A stretch of DNA of 33,341 bases from Pseudomonadales bacterium (lineage in GTDB: Bacteria > Pseudomonadota > Gammaproteobacteria > Pseudomonadales > Azotimanducaceae), in the NCBI GenBank assembly GCA_023300545.1, contig JALZVT010000014.1, forward strand, positions 1 to 33,341, given 5' to 3'. The notes under the pieces were generated by a model that saw nothing but the letters and a program-made list of their open reading frames with translations, did not search any database and was not told the DNA's origin. Position numbers and translations under genes: made by a program. Positions 8,863 to 17,107 of this stretch are shown in pieces (position 1 is the stretch's first letter; every line of letters starts with the position of its first letter).

Positions 8863-10002
8863 CTACTCGGTTTCTAACAGCTCGAAAAACACCTGGAAAG
8901 TGTTAATCACTGGGCTGTCTTCGGTCACTATCTGCGGATGGCCGTTCATGCCGGTAGCGGCGCCGATGAGTGTGGCTTCAGCGTCAGCGACTGTCTTGAA
9001 GTAATTGTCGATAACGGCGAAGTTTGTTTCTCGGAAGCCCGGCACTTCGTCGATCTCAAATACGAGCGGAGACGCCTCTGCGTCGCCGCCTGCAACGTGG
9101 CATGAGGTGCAGCTTGGCTGGATGATCTGGTCAGCAATGTTGTTGCTGAAGAACGTCTGTGCTGATGGCCCGCCACCCTCGATTGCAACACTGGTAGAAC
9201 CGCGAATGTTGCCGAACTCATCAACAAACTCTACCGCTGTACGACGGTTTGCGGCGTCGAGGAAAATGCGAGTATTTGAATTGATGAAAACCGAATAGGT
9301 ACGAGTCTGGTCAGCGGCGAGTGGACCTGTTGTCTCCTCTGTGGGTTCTTCGAGACAGTTACTGGTGTCTTGATCGGTTTCGCAAATTCGCAGAAAGCCG
9401 TCCAGGCCAGAGAGATCGACGGGCCGCGCGGTAATGGTTGCCGCCGAGCCAACGTTGGTTGTGGCCAGCGACATTAAGCCGAACACGCCGTCGCGTGGTA
9501 GGCGCGAGATGCCGCCACCGCCGGGTGTAACTGCAACAGCCACAACATCAGCAACGGGAGAGCTGTTGCCCGACAGGAGCAACGTGTTGATGCCCGTAAA
9601 GGAGGTAGCGCTGCCGGTGCTGCAGTTAAAGTCGAACTGCACGTCAGTGGCTGGGAAGTCAGAGTTTGGCGTCATGGCAATCACAAACGATTGTGAGCTA
9701 CCTGCGGCTATATCAACGGGGGTGTTGACGGTGCCGGTGACCGCGTTCGACGCTGGATCTGTGGTTTGATACGTGAATGCCGCATCGACGCCTGTAGAGG
9801 GAGTAATGCTACAACCTTCGGCGATGACGTCATCTGCGTTTAGGATAGTTGCGAAGGCTGTGGCGGTAACGCCTACCTCAACGGAACGGCTCGACGGCAG
9901 CACCGCGGAAAATGGTGCGGCTACGGCGGGTAAGGCCTGAAAGCAAGATAGGATGAGTAGCCCTGAGACTAGCGCTTTAGTAGGTGGATTCCGTGTCAGC
10001 AT
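8863..10002 (-). CDS. Secreted four-cysteine module protein with C-terminal cytochrome c motif
   Basis: 379 residues, with CGAGGTC five bases before the ATG. Residues 1-29 are a signal peptide ending AVAA. Residues 31-275 form a beta-rich module with Cys64, Cys127, Cys207 and Cys216. It matches residues 389-665 of the beta-propeller protein at 25813-27822, sharing SAVLP-SR, TAFAT-LN, ICET..DT..CL-EP and a closing RG-(S/T)SVA. The C-terminal 90 residues carry one haem c site, CTSCH at 298-302, with Met352 (GMNGH) as a possible distal ligand. So a one-haem periplasmic or secreted redox protein is likely. The function of the module is not known to me. The gene is convergent with the thiolase-like gene across a shared terminator and diverges from the radical SAM gene. 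Confidence 0.88.
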   Translation of the reverse strand: MLTRNPPTKALVSGLLILSCFQALPAVAAPFSAVLPSSRSVEVGVTATAFATILNADDVIAEGCSITPSTGVDAAFTYQTTDPASNAVTGTVNTPVDIAAGSSQSFVIAMTPNSDFPATDVQFDFNCSTGSATSFTGINTLLLSGNSSPVADVVAVAVTPGGGGISRLPRDGVFGLMSLATTNVGSAATITARPVDLSGLDGFLRICETDQDTSNCLEEPTEETTGPLAADQTRTYSVFINSNTRIFLDAANRRTAVEFVDEFGNIRGSTSVAIEGGGPSAQTFFSNNIADQIIQPSCTSCHVAGGDAEASPLVFEIDEVPGFRETNFAVIDNYFKTVADAEATLIGAATGMNGHPQIVTEDSPVINTFQVFFELLETE

Positions 10003-10067
10003 GACTGGACCTCGTTATACATTGTTCGGATAGACTCATAACGTTAGCAGAAAGTGAATGAAATATT

Positions 10068-10093
10068 TGTAAATGACGGCAAATAAGTTTACA
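10068..10093. promoter_or_regulatory. Candidate operator TGTAAA-N14-TTTACA
   Basis: TGTAAA at 10068-10073 and TTTACA at 10088-10093 are inverted arms separated by 14 bases. They lie in the 193-bp divergent region between the cytochrome-tailed gene and the radical SAM gene, where an operator could control both. The arms are only six bases, so chance is a real alternative. Confidence 0.25.
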
Positions 10094-10195
10094 TACACTG
10101 GTGTGTTTATGCGGGTTGCCAACTGGGTGCGGTGACTAGCGTCTGCGTGGCCTGCGCTCTACACTCGATCTTCGGACAACACAGGGCTTGGTGCA

Positions 10196-11785
10196 GTGAC
10201 AGATCTCGGCAATAACATAGGCGATGGTGTGGGCATCGCTGCGCCGCCGCTCGAGCATGATCCGATGGTTTGTGAAACCGTCGATTTTGGCGAACTCAAT
10301 TCACGCAAGATTATGTTTGTTACGCCGCCCTATGAGCGCATCGCCAAGGGCTACGAATTTGTCAAACACATCACCAACCGTTCACCCTCTCTGGGCCTGC
10401 TGCATCTAGCGGCTGCCGTGCGTGAGGAAGGCTATGAGCCAAGCATCCTCGAGAGCGACATCTTTGACCTGTCACCCGATGAGGTTGTCCAGCGGATCCT
10501 CGAAGAAAAGCCGGCCTTTGTCGGTATCACACTCTTTACAGTAGGTACTTGGGTCGCCTCGGAGATTGCTCTAAAGATTAAGGCGCAGTGCCCCGCTATC
10601 AAAATTATTGTGGGCGGGCCCCACGTGTCGTCGATGGGTGTTGAAACCATCGAACGCTTTCCTGAATTTGATGTGGCCGTGGTGGGTGAAGGCGAAGAAA
10701 TTATCGTGCGCCTGCTGAAGGCCTGGCGCGAGGGAGCTGATCTCTCAACGGTGCCGGCCTTGATTTATCTCGATCCCAATTCAATCTCGCGGCGCGTGTT
10801 AAAAACGCCAAAGCTTGCCATCAATAAAGACCTTGATCGGTTGCCAATGCCCGCTTGGGATTTACTGCCTGATTTCCCCCAGGCCTATCGACCGGCGGTT
10901 TATGACTACCCCGAGGGCCCTGTTGCTTCTATTGCAGCGTCGCGCGGCTGTCCGTTCCACTGCAAGTTTTGCGACACCTCAACTTTCGGCGCGAGTGTGC
11001 GAGCTTACTCGCCAGAGAAAGTGTTCGAGATGATGCAGCAGCTCAACGAACGCTGGGGTATCAAGCACATCATGTTTGTAGATGATCTGTTTACTGCGAG
11101 CAAAAAACGCACAACGGCGCTTTGCAATATGATTGTCGAAAGCGGTCTGAAGATGACCTGGAGCTGCGCTTCGCGGGTAGACGTTATTAACCCCGATACG
11201 CTAAAGCTGATGAAGCAGGCTGGCTGTTGGGAGATGAGCTTTGGTCTGGAGTCTGGCTCGAACGAGCTGCTCCAGAAGATGGATAAGTCAGCGTCGCTCG
11301 AAAAAAGTGTGCGCGCGATTCATTGGGCTGACGACGCCGGTATTCGTTCTAAAGGCCTGTTTATGTTGGGTTATCCCGGTGAGACGGTAGAAACAATGGA
11401 GCAAACCAAGGCGTTTGTGAAAAGCATTCCGCTCACGATCATGAACCTGACAAAGTTCACGCCCTATCCTGGCTCACCGATCTATAAAGATATATACGGC
11501 ACCAGTATTCGGGATGATCACTGGGAAAAAATGAACGGTATGAATTTTGTCTGGACAGCGGAAGGGCTAACCCAGGAGCAGCTCAACAAAAACTACCGAG
11601 ACATTCTGACGGGTTTCTACATGCAGCGCCGAGTACAGAAACATTACGCGCGCTTCACTTTCAAACACCCGCATCACTTGGGCCGGTTGTTCAAGTTCCT
11701 CGGACTGATGATGTATTCAAAAGCGAGTGCAACGCTCGGCAAGCTGTTGGGTCGACGACGTCATGAAATGGTAAGCATGGACTAG
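10196..11785 (+). CDS. Cobalamin-binding radical SAM enzyme (class B methyltransferase-like)
   Basis: 529 residues from a GTG start with only a weak upstream AGGG; an ATG at residue 23 is an alternative. The N-terminal third is a B12-binding Rossmann-like domain (about 38-180) with KIMFVTPPYE, FVGITLFT, IIVGGPH and VVGEGE. The radical SAM core follows, with the 4Fe-4S motif C252-x3-C256-x2-C259 in SRGCPFHCKFCD. The core continues with MFVDDLFT, FGLESGS and GLFMLGYPGET, all typical of the family that includes BchE, hopanoid and phosphonate methylases. These enzymes methylate or rearrange unactivated carbons. No biosynthetic cluster surrounds the gene, so the substrate cannot be named. It diverges from the gene at 8863-10002. 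Confidence 0.93.
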   Translation: MTDLGNNIGDGVGIAAPPLEHDPMVCETVDFGELNSRKIMFVTPPYERIAKGYEFVKHITNRSPSLGLLHLAAAVREEGYEPSILESDIFDLSPDEVVQRILEEKPAFVGITLFTVGTWVASEIALKIKAQCPAIKIIVGGPHVSSMGVETIERFPEFDVAVVGEGEEIIVRLLKAWREGADLSTVPALIYLDPNSISRRVLKTPKLAINKDLDRLPMPAWDLLPDFPQAYRPAVYDYPEGPVASIAASRGCPFHCKFCDTSTFGASVRAYSPEKVFEMMQQLNERWGIKHIMFVDDLFTASKKRTTALCNMIVESGLKMTWSCASRVDVINPDTLKLMKQAGCWEMSFGLESGSNELLQKMDKSASLEKSVRAIHWADDAGIRSKGLFMLGYPGETVETMEQTKAFVKSIPLTIMNLTKFTPYPGSPIYKDIYGTSIRDDHWEKMNGMNFVWTAEGLTQEQLNKNYRDILTGFYMQRRVQKHYARFTFKHPHHLGRLFKFLGLMMYSKASATLGKLLGRRRHEMVSMD

Positions 11786-11801
11786 CTAGCCTACTGCTCT
11801 G

Positions 11802-12200
11802 CTAATTCTGCCAATCCCGGTTGTGAATAAATCGGTCTTCCAGCCAAAAGCCCCATTCGTTGCTCTTCGGACCGGTCATGACCAGCGTCCAGGACGGCGC
11901 CTTGGTGATTTCAACCCGATGCCTGAAGTGTGATGCCCGAAAGTGCGGCCGAAAGGGTGCGACAGTTCGGTACACCTCGGTGCCGTCTACCTCGATGAAC
12001 TCGCCGTAGCCCGAGAAGGGCACGGTCACAAACCACCAGGGGTGATCGTGTACAGCGCGGTCTTCATCGCTGGCCAGAAACCGATGCAGCCGCAAAGTCA
12101 CGCCACACCAGAGAATCCAGCGCTCGAGATAGGGCTGTTCCTCATTGTGGATCACATCGTGCGTAAAGCCGAACTGGAATCGGCCCAGGGCAAACTTCAT
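11802..12200 (-). CDS. Small cupin-like metal-binding protein
   Basis: 132 residues. RLHRFLASDEDRAVHDHPWW gives His39, His51 and His53, and HFRHRVE supplies His91/His94 later in the fold. HDHPW followed by a distant HRVE is the metal-site pattern of a compact single-domain cupin family. Trp-rich stretches (PHF, WGFWLED) are also typical. No signal peptide or membrane segment is seen, so it is cytoplasmic. Its reaction is unknown. It is convergent with the radical SAM gene, 16 bases away, and diverges from the exported protein at 12348, so it seems to be its own transcription unit. Confidence 0.75.
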   Translation of the reverse strand: MKFALGRFQFGFTHDVIHNEEQPYLERWILWCGVTLRLHRFLASDEDRAVHDHPWWFVTVPFSGYGEFIEVDGTEVYRTVAPFRPHFRASHFRHRVEITKAPSWTLVMTGPKSNEWGFWLEDRFIHNRDWQN

Positions 12201-12347
12201 AAGAGCAAGTGGCTAAAGAACAGCCGCGCAGGTTGCCAGAGCCCCTTTGTTCTCGCAAGTGGGTTTCCACGGCTCAGGTTGAACGGCCAGTACCGAACGG
12301 AGTCATATCTTGTGTATTGTGTCTATAACAGCGGGAAGGTTAAGCAG

Positions 12348-12923
12348 ATGACGGTAAAAACGGTTACGCGTAGTTGGGTTTTGGGTGGTGCTTTTCTGAC
12401 ACTGTTTGCCTGCCTTGCAGTGAGTGCTGCTGACTCTCAACCCGATGCGGAAGGGCTGCCGAGTGACGAAATCCGCACGCAGCGGATGGACAACGCATCG
12501 CTTGGGACGTTACTCAAAGAGCTTGATCCGGGTGTATCCGGCCGTGCTGGCAATTGGGTGGTCACATTCAAAGACACCTCTGCGCAGATACTTACCGATC
12601 AGCGCGCTGACCGCATGCGAATCATGATTCCGATTGCAGACGCCAGTGACCTTGAAGCTGAGGTGTTGTATCGCATGCTGCAGGCAAATTATGAATCGGC
12701 ACTAGATGCCCGTTACGCCATTGCTCAAGGGCTGGTCTGGGTGGCCTATATTCATCCACTGTCGCCACTGACTGAGACCGAGTTAGTGCTGGCGCTCGCC
12801 CAAACCTACAATGCAGCAGAAACCTATGGCTCAAGTTTTTCCGGCGGCCTGTTTCAGTTTGGCGGCGGAGATAATCGCAGCGAGATATTCGACGATATTC
12901 TAGATCGGGGCACCCAGCTCTAG
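12348..12923 (+). CDS. Exported YbjN/type III chaperone-like fold protein
   Basis: 191 residues from the ATG at 12348, which has GGGAAGG about eight bases upstream. The frame is open far back to 11943, but that part is antisense to the cupin-like gene and is not coding. Residues 1-27 form a signal peptide (TRSWVLGGAFLTLFACLAVSAA). The rest, with NWVVTFKD, RMRIMIPIAD, LYRMLQANYESALDARYAIAQG and PLTETELVLALAQTY, resembles the alpha/beta YbjN or secretion-chaperone-like fold, in which a sheet strand is followed by the LL..N...GR-like helix. A Gly-rich tail follows. Function is unknown; a periplasmic binding role is only a guess. The stop overlaps the stop of the convergent SnoaL-like gene in the tetranucleotide CTAG. 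Confidence 0.78.
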   Translation: MTVKTVTRSWVLGGAFLTLFACLAVSAADSQPDAEGLPSDEIRTQRMDNASLGTLLKELDPGVSGRAGNWVVTFKDTSAQILTDQRADRMRIMIPIADASDLEAEVLYRMLQANYESALDARYAIAQGLVWVAYIHPLSPLTETELVLALAQTYNAAETYGSSFSGGLFQFGGGDNRSEIFDDILDRGTQL

Positions 12924-13267
12924 GTCGCGCTGTTCATGTAGTCTTTGTAGTAAGTCATCATGCCGTCTTTGACACGATATAGACCGCAGCCTGATACGTC
13001 GCCGGCCGGTGTTTTTGCAATCCACTGGGCCCAGGCGACATCACCGCCGCCATCGATAGACTCAACCACAAAGGTAGTTTTGCGATCGCCCATCTCTTCG
13101 ACCATCTTGGTCATGAAGCCGGCAATTGCGTCCCGACCTTCGAACGTACCGAAAAACGGATCTACCAGCACGGCGTCTTCGGCAAACAGTGGCACCACCT
13201 TGCGGTAGTCACCTTCGTCCTGAATTTTCCAGAACAGTTCGATCGTTTCTTTTGCGCTACGTGTCAT
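12920..13267 (-). CDS. SnoaL-like/NTF2-fold protein
   Basis: 115 residues with the NTF2-like alpha+beta cone pattern: an N-terminal helix ETIELFWKIQDEGDYRKVVPLF, then AEDAVLVDPFFGTFEGRDAI, then beta strands TTFVVES, AWAQWIAK, GCGLYRV and a closing MMTYYKDYMN. Small proteins of this family are polyketide cyclases, ketosteroid isomerase-like enzymes or ligand-binding proteins; the exact reaction cannot be read here. Its ATG overlaps the TGA of the upstream serine hydrolase gene (ATGA), so the two are translationally coupled and probably work together. Confidence 0.85.
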   Translation of the reverse strand: MTRSAKETIELFWKIQDEGDYRKVVPLFAEDAVLVDPFFGTFEGRDAIAGFMTKMVEEMGDRKTTFVVESIDGGGDVAWAQWIAKTPAGDVSGCGLYRVKDGMMTYYKDYMNSAT

Positions 13268-14643
13268 GAGTTGTTCTCCGATGCGGTCTCTAGTGTTAGC
13301 GCCTGTGGCGCCTGTATCGGCAGGGCCTCTAGCAAGGCGGCAAAATGTTTGTTGATTGGATAGGGCTCTGCACTCCAGCCAAGTCGCACAAAAACCGCTC
13401 GACGACTGGGGATAACCATGACGACCTGGGCTCGATTACCGCGCATCGCATAGGCGTCTATGGGTAGATCGGGCCAGCGCAGTTCATTGCTTCCTGAGTT
13501 TAGCCATAGCTGATAGCCATAGCGTGGCTCGTTGCTGGAACTGTTGGGGGCGGTAGCGCGTCTTATCCAGTCTGCCTTCAGCAGGCGCTTGTTGTTGTGC
13601 ACGCCGTTGTTACCGAGCAGGTTGCCCATTGCGGCCCAGTCGCGGGCTGAGGCGTAGACATAAGAGCTACCAACAAAGACACCACTCGGGTCAGATTCGA
13701 CAATGGTGTGTGCAAGCCCCAATGGATTCAGCAGTGCGCTGTAAAGAAAACTATAGGCCGCTGCGGGGCTGCCACCAACGCGCTCGAACAACAGGCGAGA
13801 TAAAAGATTGGTGGTGCCGGAGGAGTACGCAAAATGGCTGCCCGGCTTGTGAACCTGGGGCTGGTCACGCGCAACGGCTGCTGCGCTGTATTCATTGAAC
13901 AACATGCGCGTGGCATCGGAGCCGGGCAGGTAGATCTCGTCAAACTTCAGCCCGGAGGTCATGTGCAGCAAATCGGCGACAGAAATGTTTTGCCGTTCAT
14001 CCTGCCATTCGGGGAACAGCGCGGTGGCTTGAGTATCAAGCTTTCCCTGTTGTTCCAGGCGACCCAGCAAGATTGCGATCAGGCTTTTGCCCATGGACCA
14101 GCCCAGGTGCGGAGTTGTGCTGTCGAAGCCGCTCGCATTGGCCTCACCGACAATCACGTTATTGTGCATAACAAGTAGAGCTCGCGTTTGCCGACCCTCA
14201 ATGTTGTCGGTGGCGAGCTGCGTCTCTAATAGAGTGTTTAGCTCGCCAGTGGCGCGGGTTGTTGAGGCCTGTATAGGCTTTGGCACATTGATTGACTCAA
14301 GTGCACTGGTATCGCCAATGTCGAGCGTGCAGCCGATACCGGCACGAAAGGTTGCACTATGGACAGCCCCTGGTGGTAGACGGGCTTCGACGCGACCTTC
14401 GTTGTCGATATTGGTAATACTGACTAGACCATAGGCGGCCGAATAACTTTCGAGGTCTGCGGCCATTTGGGCCGGTGACAAGCCGCTGATGTAGCGGCCT
14501 GAGCAACCCAGCTTGGCACCCATGCCGCCAGCGACGTCGAACAAAGCGCCGGGTGAGGCGCCGAGGCCAAACCGCAGCAGTAGGGTGCCGGCCAGTGCAA
14601 CAACAATCAGGGTGCCGACGAGTATTAGTGCAATTCGTTTCAA
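13264..14643 (-). CDS. Membrane-anchored class C beta-lactamase-like serine hydrolase
   Basis: 459 residues. A single N-terminal hydrophobic segment (about 5-24) anchors or exports it. The serine hydrolase domain carries the nucleophile motif S183-M-G-K186 in HLGWSMGKSLIAILLG and the second motif Y273-S-S275 in HFAYSSGTTNLLSRL, as in the beta-lactamase/DD-peptidase/esterase clan (PF00144). The region before it (about 40-125) is extra. Members of this clan hydrolyse esters or peptides in the periplasm; many are EstB- or AmpH-like, not resistance enzymes, and no resistance role is implied. It is the first gene of a two-gene unit with the SnoaL-like protein. Confidence 0.88.
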   Translation of the reverse strand: MKRIALILVGTLIVVALAGTLLLRFGLGASPGALFDVAGGMGAKLGCSGRYISGLSPAQMAADLESYSAAYGLVSITNIDNEGRVEARLPPGAVHSATFRAGIGCTLDIGDTSALESINVPKPIQASTTRATGELNTLLETQLATDNIEGRQTRALLVMHNNVIVGEANASGFDSTTPHLGWSMGKSLIAILLGRLEQQGKLDTQATALFPEWQDERQNISVADLLHMTSGLKFDEIYLPGSDATRMLFNEYSAAAVARDQPQVHKPGSHFAYSSGTTNLLSRLLFERVGGSPAAAYSFLYSALLNPLGLAHTIVESDPSGVFVGSSYVYASARDWAAMGNLLGNNGVHNNKRLLKADWIRRATAPNSSSNEPRYGYQLWLNSGSNELRWPDLPIDAYAMRGNRAQVVMVIPSRRAVFVRLGWSAEPYPINKHFAALLEALPIQAPQALTLETASENNS

Positions 14644-14778
14644 CGGGTAGCCTTAAAGTAAATGGGAAATGATTTGGCAGTGTCAGCATAAGGCTACTCC
14701 GAGGTCTGTTGCACGTCATGTACGCAATGACAGGTCATACGCTGGGCAAGACCAGCGAACCGGTAGTAAGCTCTGGGG

Positions 14779-15657
14779 ATGAATAAAACAAGACCAACCA
14801 GTGTTAAGGCGATGCGCGAGCTGCAGGGGCGTTTGTTTGACCGTGAGTTGATTGCCAAAGGAATGGCATTGCAGCTGAGCTCTAGTGATGTGGTGATTAC
14901 CCCCTGGGGGAAGAGCGGGACAACCTGGACGCAACAGATTGTGCACACGCTGCGAACGCGTGGTGATATGGACTTCGATGACATCTCGCGCGTTGTGCCG
15001 TGGATTGAAATGAGCCCCTTGTTAGGTATTGATCTAGACGCGCAACAGCGAGCCAAGCCGCGGGCCTTTAAAAGCCATTTGCCAGCAACCTTGGTGCCGA
15101 AGGGCGGTCGCTACATTAATGTCGTGCGTAACCCGGCTGATGTGCTGGTATCGAACTTCAAGTTTATGGAGGGCTGGTTTTTTGAGCCCGGCGCTATCGA
15201 TATCGAAGCGTTCGCCCGGGACACATTTTTCAAAACCAATGACTACTACGAGCACCTGAAGTCGTGGTGGCTGCGTCGCGACGATCCGGATGTGTTGTTT
15301 TTGGCCTACGAGCTCATGCTCAAAGACAGCTCCGCCAGCATCAAGCGTATTGCCGAGTTCATTGACGTCACGCTCGATGACGAGCTGCTGGCGTTGACCC
15401 TCGAGCATTCCACCATCGAGTTTATGTTGGCGCACAAAAATCGTTTTGACGATGCTCTCATGCGGGAGCTCAGCGAGCGGGATGGCTTGCTGCCGGCGGG
15501 TAGTGATAGTGCCAAGGTTCGTGAAGGTAAGGCTGGGTCTGGCCGTGTTCTATCAGAGCAACTTCACTCTGATCTTGATGAACGCTGGCGTGCGCAGATG
15601 CTCGAGCTGACCGGCTGCAACAACTACGCAGAGCTGCTTAGCGCGCTTGCGACTTAG
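14779..15657 (+). CDS. Sulfotransferase family protein (PAPS-dependent)
   Basis: 292 residues. The PAPS 5'-phosphosulfate loop is TPWGKSGTTW (residues 41-50, Lys45). KSHLP (98-102) carries the likely catalytic His100, and VVRNPADVLVSNF (115-127) is the 3'-phosphate-binding motif with Arg117 and Ser125. VREGKAGSGR near the C-terminus fits the RKG-type loop that closes on the cofactor. This is the cytosolic Sulfotransfer_1 type, which moves sulfate from PAPS to a small hydroxyl or amine acceptor; the acceptor is unknown. GGGG directly abuts the ATG, which is closer than usual; an ATG at residue 12 after AAGG is a second possibility. Its end overlaps the convergent transporter by 20 bases. Confidence 0.92.
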   Translation: MNKTRPTSVKAMRELQGRLFDRELIAKGMALQLSSSDVVITPWGKSGTTWTQQIVHTLRTRGDMDFDDISRVVPWIEMSPLLGIDLDAQQRAKPRAFKSHLPATLVPKGGRYINVVRNPADVLVSNFKFMEGWFFEPGAIDIEAFARDTFFKTNDYYEHLKSWWLRRDDPDVLFLAYELMLKDSSASIKRIAEFIDVTLDDELLALTLEHSTIEFMLAHKNRFDDALMRELSERDGLLPAGSDSAKVREGKAGSGRVLSEQLHSDLDERWRAQMLELTGCNNYAELLSALAT

Positions 15658-16981
15658 CGTCACTGCGGGCTTCGAGCGCGAGCAGAATTTGCGCGTGCTC
15701 TTTCTCGCGCAGCTTAAAGCGCGTGAACATTGTCGCGCCGATGCTGTAACAGATGAGTGGCAGCAGGCCCAGCAAGCCGCACATTGCTAGTTTTGTCGCA
15801 AATGTCTGTTCCGCATTAGGAATGAACCCCACCGCGCTCAACACTAAGCCCGCGATCATTATGGTCACGCCGTGGGCGCTCTTGTCGGCTAGATTGTAAA
15901 GGGCAAAGAACGCGCCTTCTTTGCGGGTGCCAGATTCGAGCTCATCCTGGTCGATGACATCGCTCAATACTGAGGGGCCGATTGTGTTTACGCAGCCGCT
16001 CATAGCACCGCTGCACAGACACAGAGCGAGCAGCACCCCAATTTGCGCCATCTGTTGTTCGATAAACACCAGCGAGAATAAGCCGCCATAGCTGATTGCG
16101 GACCCGATCATGGCGAATATCCACAGGCGCACCTTGCCGGTGAGTTTGGCGACTCGTATCCATACTGGAATGCTGAAGGTAGAGCTCAGCATGTACGCGA
16201 TGATGGCAAGCGATGCGATTTCGATTTTGCCAATCACATATTGAGCGACGTAGAGTGCAGCTGCACTTAGCGCTCCCGCGCCGATGGCTTCAATAAACCG
16301 AACCGTCAGTAGTAATCGAGCCTGCCGGTTGCGCAGTATGTCGGCGCTTGCGTTGTACACGCCCTTGGGAAGCGGCGAGCTGATCGTTGCCGGTGTTGTT
16401 TCACGAAATCGAAAAACAGTGGTGACCACCAGTGCCACAGCAACAAGACTGGCTACAATCGCCAGGGTCAATGAGTTACGACGCAGTGTCAGGGTATCGG
16501 TTTGGTCGAGTGAGGTAATCCATCCCAGCGTTAGCAAAGCCAGTATCGAACCCACACCAATCATAAAGTGTCGTGTGCCATACAGCTGGTTTCTGCCGGT
16601 GCTGTCTTTGGTGGTTTCAGCGCCGAGTGCCAGATGCGGTACGGTGATGGCAGTCATCGAGGTGTAGAAGCCAAAAATAGCGATGCCCATCCACAGGGCG
16701 CTGAACCCGGGGCTGGCATCAAGTGGACCGGCGTAGAGCATCACGTAGAAACACCCGGCGGGCACGATGCTCCAGAGCATCCAAACCCGGCGGCGTCCGA
16801 GCGCGCTGGTTGTTCTGTCGCTCAGATAGCCCAGCACCGGATCAGAGAAGGCGTCCCACACGCGCGCCAGGCCGAAGATAGTGCCAATAACTGCAGGTGC
16901 GACCAGCAGTACATCTGTGGCGTACTTCATGACGTACACCTGCAACAGCAGGAACATATAGCCCACCACAATGGCAGGCAA
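15638..16981 (-). CDS. GPH-family (MFS-like) sodium/sugar-type symporter
   Basis: 447 residues from a TTG at 16981, with about a dozen hydrophobic segments. MKYATDVLL near the N-terminus, ARVWDAFSDPVLGYLSDRT and LGRRRVWML are hallmarks of the glycoside-pentoside-hexuronide:cation symporter family. The family usually starts some 10-20 residues earlier than this. The frame continues upstream without ATG or GTG through KSQLVIFGLP to a stop near 17068, so the real start may be a rarer codon further up. The substrate is unknown: many marine members carry other organic solutes instead of sugars. It diverges from tatD and is convergent with the sulfotransferase gene. Confidence 0.88.
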   Translation of the reverse strand: MPAIVVGYMFLLLQVYVMKYATDVLLVAPAVIGTIFGLARVWDAFSDPVLGYLSDRTTSALGRRRVWMLWSIVPAGCFYVMLYAGPLDASPGFSALWMGIAIFGFYTSMTAITVPHLALGAETTKDSTGRNQLYGTRHFMIGVGSILALLTLGWITSLDQTDTLTLRRNSLTLAIVASLVAVALVVTTVFRFRETTPATISSPLPKGVYNASADILRNRQARLLLTVRFIEAIGAGALSAAALYVAQYVIGKIEIASLAIIAYMLSSTFSIPVWIRVAKLTGKVRLWIFAMIGSAISYGGLFSLVFIEQQMAQIGVLLALCLCSGAMSGCVNTIGPSVLSDVIDQDELESGTRKEGAFFALYNLADKSAHGVTIMIAGLVLSAVGFIPNAEQTFATKLAMCGLLGLLPLICYSIGATMFTRFKLREKEHAQILLALEARSDAKSQAR

Positions 16982-17107
16982 ACCGAAGATGACAAGCTGG
17001 GATTTTGAGAGATGCGGGTGCAGTGAGAAGCCTGCGGCAGGTTGAACTGGGAGATACGCTAGAAGGGTTGCATACTACTAAACCTCAGCATTGCGGTCAG
17101 AATAACT

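Noticed and set aside
11943-12347. N-terminal extension of the exported YbjN-like gene
   Set aside because: This stretch is antisense to the cupin-like gene, and a signal peptide with a good ribosome binding site begins at 12348.
13264-14643. Antibiotic-resistance beta-lactamase
   Set aside because: The SxxK/YSS fold is shared with esterases and peptidases, and the N-terminal extension and neighbours do not suggest resistance.
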